NCBI GenBank assembly: GCA_018266835.1
Contig: JAFDZP010000004.1
Span: forward strand, 186,001-250,000
Reading direction: 5' to 3'
From: Bacteroidota bacterium
GTDB taxonomy: Bacteria; Bacteroidota; Ignavibacteria; Tepidaquicellales; Tepidaquicellaceae
Length of the DNA: 64,000 nt
The translations under genes were made by a program, and so were the position numbers. Below the pieces are notes generated by a model that saw only the letters and a list, made by a program, of their open reading frames with translations, was not told the origin of the DNA and searched no databases. This document shows, piece after piece, positions 1 through 9,108 of the stretch. Position 1 is the first letter of the stretch. Each line of letters opens with the position of its first letter.

Positions 1-44
1 TGGAATTAATCGCAAAAAACTCACTGAAAAAAGGCAGTCCCGAA

Positions 45-2150
45 ATGTTCTTCAACCGCGAACTTAGCTGGATTGAATTCAATAAACGCGTACTTGAAGA
101 AGCTCAGGATGAAAGTAATCCTTTGCTGGAAAGAGTTAAATTTCTTTCTATCTTCAGTTCAAACCTTGACGAGTTTTTTATGATTCGTGTCTCCGGTGTG
201 AAAAGACAGATACTGAGTGATATAAACGAGCTTTCTTCTGACGGGATTTCTCCTGCCGAGCTCATGGAGCAGATTTACCAGAAACTGAACCCGCTTGTAG
301 AAGAGCAATACAGATTATTTAATTCCGATATTTATCCTAAGCTTGCAGAGAACAATATAAAAATTTTCAAATACGAAGACCTTACTGATGAGGAAAAGAA
401 AAGAATAACTCAGTACTTTGAAGACGAAATTTTCCCGATACTTACTCCTCTTGCAATAGATAACGTTCATCCTTTCCCGAATTTAATTAACAGAAGTATT
501 GCGCTTGCAATTTTGCTTGATGACCCTGATACTGAGACGATTGAAGAAAAACTTTCAGTAGTGCAGGTGCCTTCCAATATCGTTCCGAGATTTTATCAGA
601 TTGACGGAAGAGAAGAGAACACTTTTATTTTGCTGGAAGAAATTATTCTTGCAAACATTGATAAGCTCTTCCCGGGAATGGCAACTGTTGGTGTGACTTC
701 ATTCAGAATCACCCGCAATGCCGACCTTGAACTTGAAGAGGAAGAAGCGGCAGACTTACTCACATTGATTGAAGAAGAGGTTAAGAAAAGACGTCTTGGA
801 CTTTTAGTTAGAATGGAAATTGATAAACACTGTCCTGATAAGCTGAAGAATTTTTTAACAAGCGCGCTGAATGTAGAGAAGAATGAAATTTATGAAATTG
901 ACGGCCCTTTAAATCTTGGTGATTTAATGAACCTTACAAAAATTGAGAACAGAAAATTAAAATACGAATCATTCACTCCGAGGATTTCTTCATTCTTCAG
1001 AGAGGAAGACGACGTATTCAAAAATATTTCACGTCAGGATATTTTCCTGCATCACCCCTTTTATTCATTTTCTTCTGTCAGCGAGTTCATCGCTCAGGCA
1101 GCAGTTGACCCGAAAGTTTATGCTATAAAGCTTACGCTGTACAGGACAAGCGGTGACTCTGCTATAATTAATTCACTCATCACAGCCGCAGAGAATGGCA
1201 AACAGGTAACGGCAGTAGTGGAGTTAAAAGCCCGCTTCGATGAAGAAAATAATATCATCTGGGCACGAGCACTTGAAAACGCAGGAGTACACGTTGTGTA
1301 TGGATTGATCGGATTAAAAACTCACTGCAAAATTGCTCTCGTAGTCCGCAAGGAAGATGAGAAGATGAAACGTTACGTTCACCTTAGCACAGGAAATTAT
1401 AATCAGACTACTTCAAAGCTTTATACAGATTTCGGCTTGTTCACAGCGAATGAAGATTTCGGAAAAGATGCAACGCAGCTTTTCAATTACCTTACAGGAT
1501 ATTCAAAAAAACATTCATTCAAGGAATTAGTAGTTGCACCGATTAACATGCGCAAAACAATTCTTGGATTAATCGACAACGAAATACAAAAACATAAAGA
1601 CCACAATAACGGTTACATTCTTGCAAAGATGAATTCGCTTGTAGATGAAGAAGTGATTCTGAAGCTCTACGAAGCATCCAATGCCGGAGTGAAGCTTGAA
1701 CTTATGGTTCGCGGTATCTGCAGACTGAAACCGGGAATAAAAGGACTTAGCGAAAACATAAGTGTGTACAGTTTAGTAGGAAGATTTTTAGAACACAGCA
1801 GGGCATTTTATTTCCATAACAACGGAGATTCCAAATTATATCTTGGAAGCGCTGACTGGATGCCGAGAAATCTGGACAGACGAATTGAAATTATGTTCCC
1901 TATTGAAGATGAAAGAGTGAAGGAAGATATACTTGAAGTATTAAAATTGTATTTGACGGATAATGTTAAATCAAGAATGTTAAAAAGCGACGGCACCTAT
2001 GAAAAACTGACATCTACAAGCAACAACAGAATTGATATTCAGGAAACATTTGTAAGACGAGTGATAAAAAAACACTCAACGGAAACAAAGAAAGACATAA
2101 AGAAAAAAATAAAAAAATTAGCTGTAAAACATCTTAGCATAGTAAAATAA
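45..2150 (+). CDS. ppk1: polyphosphate kinase 1
   Basis: PPK1 polymerises the terminal phosphate of ATP into long-chain inorganic polyphosphate, and works reversibly. The product is 701 residues, normal for the family. The N-terminal FNRELSW motif lies at residues 3-9. The two active-site histidines are visible: H427 in KTHCK (equivalent to the phosphorylated E. coli H435) and H446 in YVHLSTGN (E. coli H454). The reading frame has no stop between base 1 and this ATG, so translation may begin just outside the window, but the position of FNRELSW means little if anything is missing. carB follows on the same strand after 27 nt, so co-transcription is possible. Confidence 0.95.
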   Translation: MFFNRELSWIEFNKRVLEEAQDESNPLLERVKFLSIFSSNLDEFFMIRVSGVKRQILSDINELSSDGISPAELMEQIYQKLNPLVEEQYRLFNSDIYPKLAENNIKIFKYEDLTDEEKKRITQYFEDEIFPILTPLAIDNVHPFPNLINRSIALAILLDDPDTETIEEKLSVVQVPSNIVPRFYQIDGREENTFILLEEIILANIDKLFPGMATVGVTSFRITRNADLELEEEEAADLLTLIEEEVKKRRLGLLVRMEIDKHCPDKLKNFLTSALNVEKNEIYEIDGPLNLGDLMNLTKIENRKLKYESFTPRISSFFREEDDVFKNISRQDIFLHHPFYSFSSVSEFIAQAAVDPKVYAIKLTLYRTSGDSAIINSLITAAENGKQVTAVVELKARFDEENNIIWARALENAGVHVVYGLIGLKTHCKIALVVRKEDEKMKRYVHLSTGNYNQTTSKLYTDFGLFTANEDFGKDATQLFNYLTGYSKKHSFKELVVAPINMRKTILGLIDNEIQKHKDHNNGYILAKMNSLVDEEVILKLYEASNAGVKLELMVRGICRLKPGIKGLSENISVYSLVGRFLEHSRAFYFHNNGDSKLYLGSADWMPRNLDRRIEIMFPIEDERVKEDILEVLKLYLTDNVKSRMLKSDGTYEKLTSTSNNRIDIQETFVRRVIKKHSTETKKDIKKKIKKLAVKHLSIVK

Positions 2151-2177
2151 TTCTTGCTAAAAGACTTGTAAAAAGAC

Positions 2178-3668
2178 TTGCCAAAAAGAACAGACCTTAA
2201 AACAATTTTACTTATAGGAAGCGGACCTATTGTTATCGGTCAGGCTTGCGAGTTTGATTACTCAGGCTCGCAGGCAGTTAAAGCATTGAAGGAAGAGGGT
2301 TACAGAGTTGTTCTCATAAACTCAAACCCCGCCACAATAATGACTGACCCCGAAATTGCCGATGCAACCTACATCGAGCCCATCACTTCCGAATACATCG
2401 AAGAAATAATAAAGAAAGAAAAACCCGAGGCAATTCTTCCCACTATGGGAGGACAGACTGCGCTTAACGCTGCAATGCAGTTGCACGAGAAAGGCATCTT
2501 AAAAAAATATAATGTTGAACTGCTCGGCGCAAATGTAGAGTCGATAAACAAAGCAGAGTCGCGTGAAGAGTTCAGCGCGGCGATGAAGAAAATCGGACTT
2601 GAAGTTGCAGAGGGAATGTTTGTTCATAATATGGAAGAGGCGCGGATTGCTATGGAGAAAACCGGCTTTCCGATTATCGTCCGACCATCATTCACACTCG
2701 GAGGCACAGGAGGCGGCATAGCATACAACGTTGATGAGTACGAAACAATTGTAAATAAAGGTCTGACGGCTTCACCGACAAATCAGGTTTTAGTTGAAGA
2801 ATCATTGATTGGATGGAAAGAGTTTGAGCTTGAAGTAATGCGCGATAAGAACGACAACTTTGTTGTGATATGCTCGATAGAAAATTTTGACCCGATGGGA
2901 GTGCATACGGGCGACTCAATCACCTGCGCTCCTGCGCAGACACTTACCGATAAACAATATCAGAAGCTGAGGGACGCTGCAAAGAAAATTATTTCAGAGA
3001 TAGGTGTTGAAACAGGCGGCTCCAATATTCAGTTTGCAGTAAACCCTGAGACGGGAAGAATAATTGTAATTGAAATGAATCCGCGCGTATCACGTTCATC
3101 GGCGCTGGCATCGAAGGCAACGGGATTTCCGATTGCAAAGATTGCAGCAAAGCTTGCCGTAGGATATACGCTCGATGAAATTCCAAATGATATTACGAAG
3201 ACAACTCCATCATGTTTTGAGCCTGTGATAGATTATATTGTTTTAAAAATTCCACGATGGGACTTTGATAAGTTCCGCTCCTCTAATCCCGATAACGATG
3301 TGCTTGGCGTACAGATGAAATCTGTAGGCGAAGTAATGTCATTCGGAAGAAATTTTAAAGAGGCATTCCAGAAGGCAATCCGCTCGCTTGAAACAGGCAG
3401 GGCAGGACTCGGTGCTGACGGAAAAGATAAATACTCCTATGAAGAGCTTATTTCATTAAAGAAAAGCGAAAGAGTTTTGCTTAAGGAAAAAATTCTCACC
3501 AAATTAAAAACTCCCCGCAACGATAATATTTTTTATCTCCGCTACGCCCTTCTTGTCGGCGCATCTATAGATGAGCTGTACCAATCCACTAAAATAGATA
3601 AATGGTTTTTGAATCAGGTTAAGGATATAGTTGATATGGAAGTGGAGCTGAGGGGATGTAGGATGTAG
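2178..3668 (+). CDS. carB: carbamoyl-phosphate synthase large subunit, N-terminal half only
   Basis: CarB makes carbamoyl phosphate for arginine and pyrimidines; the full-length protein is about 1,070 residues. This ORF has 496. It contains the pre-ATP-grasp start ([16 protein letters not shown]), the first ATP-grasp domain with its Mg-ATP ligands (E299 and N301 in [13 protein letters not shown]) and the beginning of the oligomerisation domain (IDKWFLNQV near 473-481). The second ATP-grasp (carbamoyl-phosphate) domain and the allosteric domain are absent and not found elsewhere in the window. The start is TTG, supported by the conserved PKRTD opening. Coding similarity stops about 10 residues before the TAG, which lies 14 nt before a REP-like repeat next to a RAYT gene. 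It may be a naturally split carB, as in Methanocaldococcus (carB1/carB2), or a gene broken by rearrangement; the window cannot decide. Confidence 0.85.
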   Translation: MPKRTDLKTILLIGSGPIVIGQACEFDYSGSQAVKALKEEGYRVVLINSNPATIMTDPEIADATYIEPITSEYIEEIIKKEKPEAILPTMGGQTALNAAMQLHEKGILKKYNVELLGANVESINKAESREEFSAAMKKIGLEVAEGMFVHNMEEARIAMEKTGFPIIVRPSFTLGGTGGGIAYNVDEYETIVNKGLTASPTNQVLVEESLIGWKEFELEVMRDKNDNFVVICSIENFDPMGVHTGDSITCAPAQTLTDKQYQKLRDAAKKIISEIGVETGGSNIQFAVNPETGRIIVIEMNPRVSRSSALASKATGFPIAKIAAKLAVGYTLDEIPNDITKTTPSCFEPVIDYIVLKIPRWDFDKFRSSNPDNDVLGVQMKSVGEVMSFGRNFKEAFQKAIRSLETGRAGLGADGKDKYSYEELISLKKSERVLLKEKILTKLKTPRNDNIFYLRYALLVGASIDELYQSTKIDKWFLNQVKDIVDMEVELRGCRM

Positions 3669-3681
3669 CTTTATGAAAGTA

Positions 3682-3800
3682 CTCATTCCCAAACTCCTGT
3701 TTGGGAATGCATTGTGTGTCGAAACTCCGTTTCGACTTTAAATATGCGAAACGGAGTTTCGCTTCCAAGTTCCGTCCCAAACGGGAGTTTGGGACGGAGA
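3682..3800 (+). repeat. REP-like composite palindromic repeat, copy 1
   Basis: About 120 bp made of four successive palindromes: CATTCCCAAAC/GTTTGGGAATG (3684-3709), GTCGAAACTCCGTTTCGAC (3718-3736), GCGAAACGGAGTTTCGC (3746-3762) and CCGTCCCAAAC/GTTTGGGACGG (3772-3797). It is nearly identical to the copy at 4368-4487 and in the same orientation. It starts 14 nt after the carB stop and ends 26 nt before the RAYT start. Confidence 0.95.
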
Positions 3801-3825
3801 AGTACAACACTAAATAAACTATAAT

Positions 3826-4356
3826 ATGCGTTCTTCATATAAAATAGTTGATAACCAATATCCTTACTTCATTACATCCACTGTTATAGAATGGATACCT
3901 ATTTTCACAAATTCCAAATATTGCGACATTCTTATAAATGCACTTAAATTTTATCAGTCGAATAAAAATTTAAAAATACTTTCATTTGTAATTATGGATA
4001 ATCATTTTCATTTAATTGCAATTAATGAAAACTTATCAAGAATAATTTCTGATTTTAAAAAATTCACTGCAAAAGAAATATTATCAGTGTTAAAAGAAGA
4101 TAACAAGGAATGGGTATTAAATCAGTTTGAATATTATAAGAAGAAACATAAGATCGAAAGTAATTTTCAAGTCTGGCAGGAAGGATTTCATCCAATTCAA
4201 ATCTCATCACAACAAATTTTCAATCAGAAAATAGAATATATTCATTATAATCCGGTTAGAAGGGGATTAATTGAAAATCCTGAAGATTGGAAATACAGCT
4301 CTGCGGCATATTATCTGAAAAATAAGAAATGTGTAATTGATATTGATAGTTTTTAA
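3826..4356 (+). CDS. REP-associated tyrosine transposase (RAYT, Y1_Tnp/IS200-like)
   Basis: Single-strand DNA transposase of the HUH family, 176 residues. The HUH motif is H60-F61-H62 within IMDNHFHLIA, and the likely nucleophile is Y138 in KIEYIHYNPVRRG, the usual RAYT signature. RAYTs typically bind and cleave the REP palindromes that flank them. Two near-identical palindromic repeats lie on either side (3682-3800 and 4368-4487), consistent with that pairing. The ORF is intact. Its codon use is very AT-rich compared with carB upstream, which suggests separate origin. Confidence 0.92.
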   Translation: MRSSYKIVDNQYPYFITSTVIEWIPIFTNSKYCDILINALKFYQSNKNLKILSFVIMDNHFHLIAINENLSRIISDFKKFTAKEILSVLKEDNKEWVLNQFEYYKKKHKIESNFQVWQEGFHPIQISSQQIFNQKIEYIHYNPVRRGLIENPEDWKYSSAAYYLKNKKCVIDIDSF

Positions 4357-4367
4357 TTCAGTGTGAA

Positions 4368-4487
4368 CTCATTCCCAAACTCCTGTTTGGGAATGCATGG
4401 TAAGTCGAAACTCTGTTTCGACTTTAAATTTGCGAAACGGAGTTTCGCTTCCAAGTTCCGTCCCAAACGGGAGTTTGGGACGGAGAA
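4368..4487 (+). repeat. REP-like composite palindromic repeat, copy 2
   Basis: Same four-palindrome layout and orientation as the copy at 3682-3800, with only scattered differences, for example CTCTG for CTCCG in the second palindrome. It begins 11 nt after the transposase stop and ends 24 nt before the convergent porin gene. Confidence 0.95.
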
Positions 4488-4511
4488 CAACCTACAACTA
4501 TCAACTGACAA

Positions 4512-5618
4512 CTAAAACTGCACTCCCATCGTAATACTTCCGTCTATCCTGTAATCTTTATCATCTGTAAATATTTTCAAATCTCTTAGTGTTTTTAAAT
4601 ATCTTCCTTCTAGGCGGACGTATGCATTTGGCATCGGCTGATATTTGAATGCCAGCGATGGACCGAAGCACATAAGCCCGCTTCTTTCTGTGGAAGTAAC
4701 GTTATATGTCGGTGAGAGTATTCCGTCGAAATCAGCAAAATATTCTCCTCTGTAAGCGAGTGAAAATTTCGGATCGTTGAATGTGTACTGCACTGTTAAA
4801 AATCCGCCTGCCAATGCACCGTATGATTTCGGATCATCAATCTTTGATTTTTCCTGAAAGCAGAAATCGTTGTTTACAATTATATTCCAGTTAGTTCCTA
4901 AGCTTGCCTTGATAATAAAGTTATTGTAATATCTCATCTTGCCGTCGGATAAATCCGATGATTCATTGCCGATTATATTATTATACGCGAAGGAAACATT
5001 CTTATAAGGCCACCATGTAAGTGATATTCCCGCCGATTTATTTTTATTGTTATCTGCAAGTACGCTGTACCCATTCATTACCCATAGCGCGCCGTTAAAT
5101 CTTCTTGCCGAGTATGATATCACTGCACCTGCCTGAGGAAGCGGTTCGAACTGTGTCACAAGCGCCCAGGTAGAAAATGTATTTTCAATCGGTCTGACTG
5201 TTTCCGTTCCGATATGAGTAACAAAATATCCCGCATCAATCCAAACATTCTCCCATGGAGAAAATCCTACATTGGCTTCCGGAAAAAGTTTCTGATTAGA
5301 AGGATAAGAAACATCGGGCAAATCTCCGTATTGAATTGTAAGATTCCCTCTTACATTTTGTTTTATATATTTCAAACTAAGCTGCGCAATGTTTAGACGG
5401 AACTCATCTCTTACTGGAGAGACCCCTGGGAAGCGGTCAGTTGTATTTGAGTTATCATTATCGTGGCTGTAATAAGTATCTACATATCCTGATATTGTGA
5501 ATGGTGAAACCGGAATAAGTGAGTTGATTAAACTTCTTAGTGAGTCCTGAGAAAAAACATCTGAAAAACTTGCAACGGTAAATAAAAGAATTAAAAGAAG
5601 GAGTTGAATTCTTTTCAT
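4512..5618 (-). CDS. putative outer-membrane porin (Bbp2/OmpL-like beta-barrel)
   Basis: 368 residues with a clear signal peptide (residues 1-24, cleaved after VFSQ). The rest alternates aromatic and polar residues as in outer-membrane beta-barrels (for example FTISGYVDTYYSHDN and LSLKYIKQNVRGNL) and ends in a Phe-terminated strand (SITMGVQF), the usual barrel C-terminus. The layout fits putative porins of the Bbp2 type. It lies downstream of amtB on the same strand, 138 nt away with a hairpin between, so it could supply outer-membrane passage for the same small solutes; that link is inference. Confidence 0.7.
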   Translation of the reverse strand: MKRIQLLLLILLFTVASFSDVFSQDSLRSLINSLIPVSPFTISGYVDTYYSHDNDNSNTTDRFPGVSPVRDEFRLNIAQLSLKYIKQNVRGNLTIQYGDLPDVSYPSNQKLFPEANVGFSPWENVWIDAGYFVTHIGTETVRPIENTFSTWALVTQFEPLPQAGAVISYSARRFNGALWVMNGYSVLADNNKNKSAGISLTWWPYKNVSFAYNNIIGNESSDLSDGKMRYYNNFIIKASLGTNWNIIVNNDFCFQEKSKIDDPKSYGALAGGFLTVQYTFNDPKFSLAYRGEYFADFDGILSPTYNVTSTERSGLMCFGPSLAFKYQPMPNAYVRLEGRYLKTLRDLKIFTDDKDYRIDGSITMGVQF

Positions 5619-5713
5619 AAATTGATTTAATTTTTTCTGTTCAAAATTGCCGAAAACAAAATAAACAGAAAATAAATTGTTTGGGGTTTAGTATAAAAAA
5701 AATATAAATAAGT

Positions 5714-5744
5714 CCCTGCTGCTGCTTTTTAGCAAACAGCAGGG
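5714..5744 (-). terminator. hairpin between amtB and the porin gene
   Basis: The arms CCCTGCTG and CAGCAGGG are a perfect 8-bp stem, with an inner TGCT/AGCA pairing. On the minus strand an AT-rich stretch with a long T run follows. It may terminate or attenuate amtB transcription before the porin gene. Confidence 0.6.
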
Positions 5745-5756
5745 GAAAAGTATATA

Positions 5757-6986
5757 TTATATATAGGCCTGCTCTCCGTGAAGAGTTGCATCGAGTCCTG
5801 TTTTTTCTTCTTCAGCAGTTGTTTTAACTTTTGTGAAGAGATTTATTACAAAGAGCATAAGATAAGTAAATCCGAATGCATAAATTGAGCTTAACAATAT
5901 TGCGCCTAACTGAATCCAGAAGAAGTGAGAATCACCGTATAATAATCCGTTGCTTCCCGTTGCATTGACTGCAACTGTTCCGAAAATACCCAGCATAATT
6001 ACTCCGATCATACCGCCGACTCCGTGAACGCCCCATACGTCAAGCGCGTCATCCCATCCCATTTTATTCTTAAGATAAACTGCTCCGTAGCATACAACTC
6101 CTGAGATACATCCGATAATTACGGCTGAGTTAGTTGTAACATAACCTGCTGCGGGAGTGATGGTTGCAAGTCCTGCAACTGCTCCTGTAAGCAGACCGAC
6201 AAACTTTGGTTTCTCTTCAAACATCCAAGCCATTGCAAGCCACATAACTGCTGCAAAAGAAGCTGCGATATCTGTATTTAAAAATGCAATTGCTGTTACT
6301 GAATCAACTGCAAACTCACTGCCTGCGTTAAAGCCGTACCATCCGAACCAAAGCAAACCTGTACCGAGAGCTATCAACGGAATTGAGTGTAGGCCTTTAT
6401 CTTCAACCTGTCTTTTACCAACGTAAAGTACAGATGCTAATGCAGCCATACCTGCAATATTGTGAACGACAATACCGCCTGCAAAATCTTTTACTCCCCA
6501 TTGAGCTAAAATGCCTCCGCCCCAAACCATGTGGACGAACGGGAAATAAACAAAAAGTAACCATGCAACTAAAAATGCTAAATATGCTTTGAACTTTACG
6601 CGGTTGGCAAATGCGCCGGTAATTAAAGCAGGTGTTATTATTGCAAACATCATCTGATATGCAACAAAAACAAAAAGTGGAATTGAAGGATTGAGAGGTG
6701 ATGGAGTAGTCATATCCATACCCAGTAAAAATGACATCTTAAAATTTCCTATGATACCAAGGATATCTGTGCCGGATTTTAAATCTCCGCTGAAGCACAT
6801 TGAGTAACCTACTAACCACCATAGGACTGTAGTAACACCCATAGAAACGAAGCTCTGCATCATAATAGCCAATACATTTTTTCTGCCGACGAGGCCGCCG
6901 TAGAAAAACGCGAGACCGGGAGTCATAAGCATAACTAAGCTCGTAGCGAGCAGCATAAATCCCGTATTTCCTGTATCAAAATTCAT
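5757..6986 (-). CDS. amtB: ammonium transporter Amt
   Basis: Trimeric inner-membrane ammonium/ammonia channel, 409 residues, about 11 membrane spans. The signature TPGLAFFYGGLVGRKNVL opens the protein. The pore histidine pair is present at H175 (GIVVHNIAG) and H321 (VWGVHGVGG), with the conserved Asp at D167. There is no signal peptide. A Shine-Dalgarno-like AAAGGAA precedes the ATG on the minus strand. No glnK/PII gene is adjacent, which is unusual because amtB is often paired with it, so post-translational control must be encoded elsewhere if it exists. Confidence 0.95.
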   Translation of the reverse strand: MNFDTGNTGFMLLATSLVMLMTPGLAFFYGGLVGRKNVLAIMMQSFVSMGVTTVLWWLVGYSMCFSGDLKSGTDILGIIGNFKMSFLLGMDMTTPSPLNPSIPLFVFVAYQMMFAIITPALITGAFANRVKFKAYLAFLVAWLLFVYFPFVHMVWGGGILAQWGVKDFAGGIVVHNIAGMAALASVLYVGKRQVEDKGLHSIPLIALGTGLLWFGWYGFNAGSEFAVDSVTAIAFLNTDIAASFAAVMWLAMAWMFEEKPKFVGLLTGAVAGLATITPAAGYVTTNSAVIIGCISGVVCYGAVYLKNKMGWDDALDVWGVHGVGGMIGVIMLGIFGTVAVNATGSNGLLYGDSHFFWIQLGAILLSSIYAFGFTYLMLFVINLFTKVKTTAEEEKTGLDATLHGEQAYI

Positions 6987-7061
6987 AACGCTATTCCTTT
7001 AATTTTAATTAGGAAAGATGTTTTGAGAATAAATGTATATCAAAGAACTGTAAGCCCTTCA

Positions 7062-7069
7062 CAAATATA
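7062..7069 (-). promoter_or_regulatory. possible -7 element (TAnnTTTG) of amtB
   Basis: On the minus strand TATATTTG matches the Bacteroidota -7 consensus TAnnTTTG, 75 nt upstream of the amtB start. No well-spaced -33 TTG was found, so this is weak. Confidence 0.3.
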
Positions 7070-7170
7070 AGGAAAATTTTTTTTGGTTTTAATTACATAA
7101 AATTTGCAAATTAAAATGTGTTTGGAAGTAAAAAGAGATTTATTATTTTTGGTTTAAGAATCCATTATTA

Positions 7171-7319
7171 ACTCATTCCCAAACTCCGGTTTGGGAATGG
7201 AATGTTTGTCGAAACTCTGTTTCGACTCTAATAAGCGAAATCCCGCCAAGTCGGGACAAGCGCCGTTCGCTGCCAAGTTCCGTCCCAAACAGTTCGCCGC
7301 GGCGAATTGGGACGGAGAA
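7171..7319 (+). repeat. REP-like composite repeat, copy 3, with nested palindromes
   Basis: Same order of palindromes as the RAYT-flanking copies, but two are interrupted. TCCCG/CGGGA (7241-7256) lies inside the third palindrome. The perfect 14-bp palindrome TTCGCCGCGGCGAA (7293-7306) lies inside the fourth, between CCGTCCCAA and TTGGGACGG. No transposase is nearby, so this is a solo, non-autonomous copy. Confidence 0.9.
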
Positions 7320-7341
7320 CAAAATATAAAACAATATTCTC

Positions 7342-7896
7342 ATGGGTAAACTTCAGAATACAATCTCACAGGCAAATATAGAATTTATAGAGAAGCAGCA
7401 TATATTTTTTGTTGGGACTGCTCCGCTCAGCAAAGACGGGCGAGTGAATGTTTCTCCCAAAGGATTAGACTGCTTCAGAGTGTTATCGGAGAATGAAGTC
7501 GGATACATGGATCTGATTTCCAGCGGCAACGAAACTTCTGCTCATACACTAGAGAACGGCCGCATAACAATTATGTTCTGCTCCTTTGATGATAAGCCGT
7601 TAATATTAAGATTGTACGGAAAGGGCAGAGCCGTGCTGAATAATTCTGAAGAGTGGGAAAAGTATTCTTCACATTTTAAAATTTATCCGAGCACCAGGCA
7701 GCTTATAATTGCCGATATTGATTTAGTACAGATGTCGTGCGGATTCGGAGTGCCGGAGTATGAATTTAAAGCTGACCGGGACGTACATTTCAAATGGGCA
7801 GAAGCTAAAGGAGAAGAAGGACTGTATGAATATATTCAGGAAAAGAACTTAATAAGTCTCGATGGACTGCCTACTGACCTGTCAATAAAAAAATAA
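7342..7896 (+). CDS. pyridoxamine 5'-phosphate oxidase-like FMN-binding protein
   Basis: 184 residues with the split-barrel flavin-binding layout. An early strand (FVGTAPLSKDGRVNVSPKG, about 23-41) reads like the FMN-phosphate site of PPOX-type proteins, followed by TIMFCSFDDKPLILRLYGKG and a conserved acidic stretch. Most relatives are cytosolic FMN or F420 proteins of unknown substrate, so PdxH activity should not be assumed. It stands alone, 22 nt after REP copy 3, which may carry away its native promoter context. Confidence 0.8.
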   Translation: MGKLQNTISQANIEFIEKQHIFFVGTAPLSKDGRVNVSPKGLDCFRVLSENEVGYMDLISSGNETSAHTLENGRITIMFCSFDDKPLILRLYGKGRAVLNNSEEWEKYSSHFKIYPSTRQLIIADIDLVQMSCGFGVPEYEFKADRDVHFKWAEAKGEEGLYEYIQEKNLISLDGLPTDLSIKK

Positions 7897-8341
7897 TTCC
7901 CTATACCTGCTAATAGGGTGAATCTTCTTTACAAAAATTTTCATTATAAGTATTTTTACATTGGTGTAATTGTTCATAGGTAAATTTGACCAGAGAGGTG
8001 TGAAATACGCCGATTATTATTTTGCAGAAATCCATCAAAAACCCGTCAATTGAAAAATATTATTTTGAGAGAAATTGTTTTTACAATACTGAAGAAGCTG
8101 AATTTTGAATTTATGATGGAAAGTAAAAAAGGAGATTTTGCCGATTTTAGTTTGTAAGAATGAGAATGCGACAATAATGCGACTTTTATCTGCGTCACCA
8201 TAAAAATCATATTGGTCTGTATTCTAAAAAGTGACAATAATGTTACAATAATGTAACTATAGCCAAACCTGACAGGATTAAAAACCTGTCAGGTCAGAGA
8301 AATAAACCCGACTTTTTTCCGACTTATAAAAAAATATCAAA
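7897..8341. other. intergenic region with short repeats
   Basis: 445 nt without a convincing gene. It holds a small CCCTATACCTGCTAATAGGG hairpin (7900-7919), repeated GTGACAATAATG/GTTACAATAATG-type words (8231-8256), the 28-bp palindrome at 8267-8294 and a CCCGACTTTTTTCCGAC motif just before the next gene. The last is the reverse complement of motifs at 35.7, 35.95, 55.43 and 55.55 kb. A 63-codon minus-strand ORF at 8046-8237 lacks coding character. Confidence 0.7.
8267..8294. repeat. 28-bp palindromic repeat, copy 1
   Basis: ACCTGACAGG, 8 nt of A/T, then CCTGTCAGGT: a perfect 10-bp stem. An identical 28-mer lies at 9223-9250, so the two copies bracket the secreted hydrolase gene. Confidence 0.9.
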
Positions 8342-9055
8342 ATGAAAAAAAATCTTCTTCTACTCTGTTTTCTTTTCTTATTTGTAATTTCTTCCTTTGC
8401 GCAGGAAAAAACTATTTTATACTGGGGCGAACTGCTTCAGAAAAACACTCCCGCTGATAATACTTATTACACACATAAATCTCCCGTTGTAAAATGGAAG
8501 GGAATTGACGGAGCATCTGACTACGAATGCAAAACCGACTGCAGCGGACTTATAAACCAGCTTATCAAACAGGCTTATAACATCAATGATGATACATTCA
8601 ATAAATGGATGCATAAAAAGAAAAGAGCTTATGCGAGGGATTATTACAATCAGATAAAAAAAGGAAACGGCTTTCAGGGATTCTCAAACATAAAAGATGC
8701 AAAGCCGGGTGATGTAATTGCAATTAAATTTCCAAAGCTCATGGACGATACGGGACACATAATGCTCATTACCGAAGCTGCGCAGGAAATAGAACCGATC
8801 GAGCCAACGGTATTAGGAACCAAACAATGGAAAATAAAAATAATTGATGAAAGCGGGCACGGACACGGAACTACTGACACACGTTATTTAGGAAATGGAA
8901 AATACAGAAATGGAATTGGCACAGGTTACTTCAGAATTTATACTGACAGCACCGGAGAAATTCTGGGCTATTGCTGGAGCACTGAAACCGGCAGCAAGTA
9001 TAGAGAAGGAGATGTAAGGAAAGTTATTATCGGAAGGATAGATAAGAAGTTTTGA
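8342..9055 (+). CDS. secreted NlpC/P60-like papain-fold hydrolase
   Basis: 237 residues with a signal peptide (1-20, cleaved near SSFAQ). TDCSGLINQL carries the candidate nucleophile C67 and DTGHIMLITE the candidate base H139, the usual order for NlpC/P60 or CHAP-type amidases that cut cell-wall peptides. KPGDVIAIKFP just before the His is the typical strand of this fold. No SH3 or LysM binding domain and no T9SS tail are present, so export to the periplasm is expected. The exact substrate is not visible. Confidence 0.75.
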   Translation: MKKNLLLLCFLFLFVISSFAQEKTILYWGELLQKNTPADNTYYTHKSPVVKWKGIDGASDYECKTDCSGLINQLIKQAYNINDDTFNKWMHKKKRAYARDYYNQIKKGNGFQGFSNIKDAKPGDVIAIKFPKLMDDTGHIMLITEAAQEIEPIEPTVLGTKQWKIKIIDESGHGHGTTDTRYLGNGKYRNGIGTGYFRIYTDSTGEILGYCWSTETGSKYREGDVRKVIIGRIDKKF

Positions 9056-9068
9056 AATATATAAAAAA

Positions 9069-9094
9069 CGTTCCGACGCTGGAGCATCGGAACG
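9069..9094. repeat. 26-bp dispersed palindrome, copy 1
   Basis: CGTTCCGA and TCGGAACG form a perfect 8-bp stem around CGCTGGAGCA. Close relatives occur at 21352-21377 and, in reverse orientation, at 61647-61672. It follows the hydrolase gene by 13 nt and may act as a terminator. Confidence 0.85.
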
Positions 9095-9108
9095 AGTGTA
9101 ATTAGCTT

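Larger units (their letters stand above)
3682..4487 (+). mobile_element. REP-RAYT-REP element
   Basis: The transposase gene and its two direct-orientation flanking repeats form one unit of about 806 bp. It lies between a half-length carB and an unrelated convergent gene. Related solo repeats occur at 7171-7319 and, as a single palindrome, at 25963-25988. Mobilisation by this RAYT is inferred from the family, not shown. Confidence 0.75.

Noticed and set aside
3619..3810. Minus-strand ORF over the carB end and REP copy 1
   Set aside because: Palindromic repeats give chance open frames; no similarity to known proteins.
8046..8237. 63-codon minus-strand ORF before the hydrolase gene
   Set aside because: It has no family features or ribosome site and spans dispersed short repeats.
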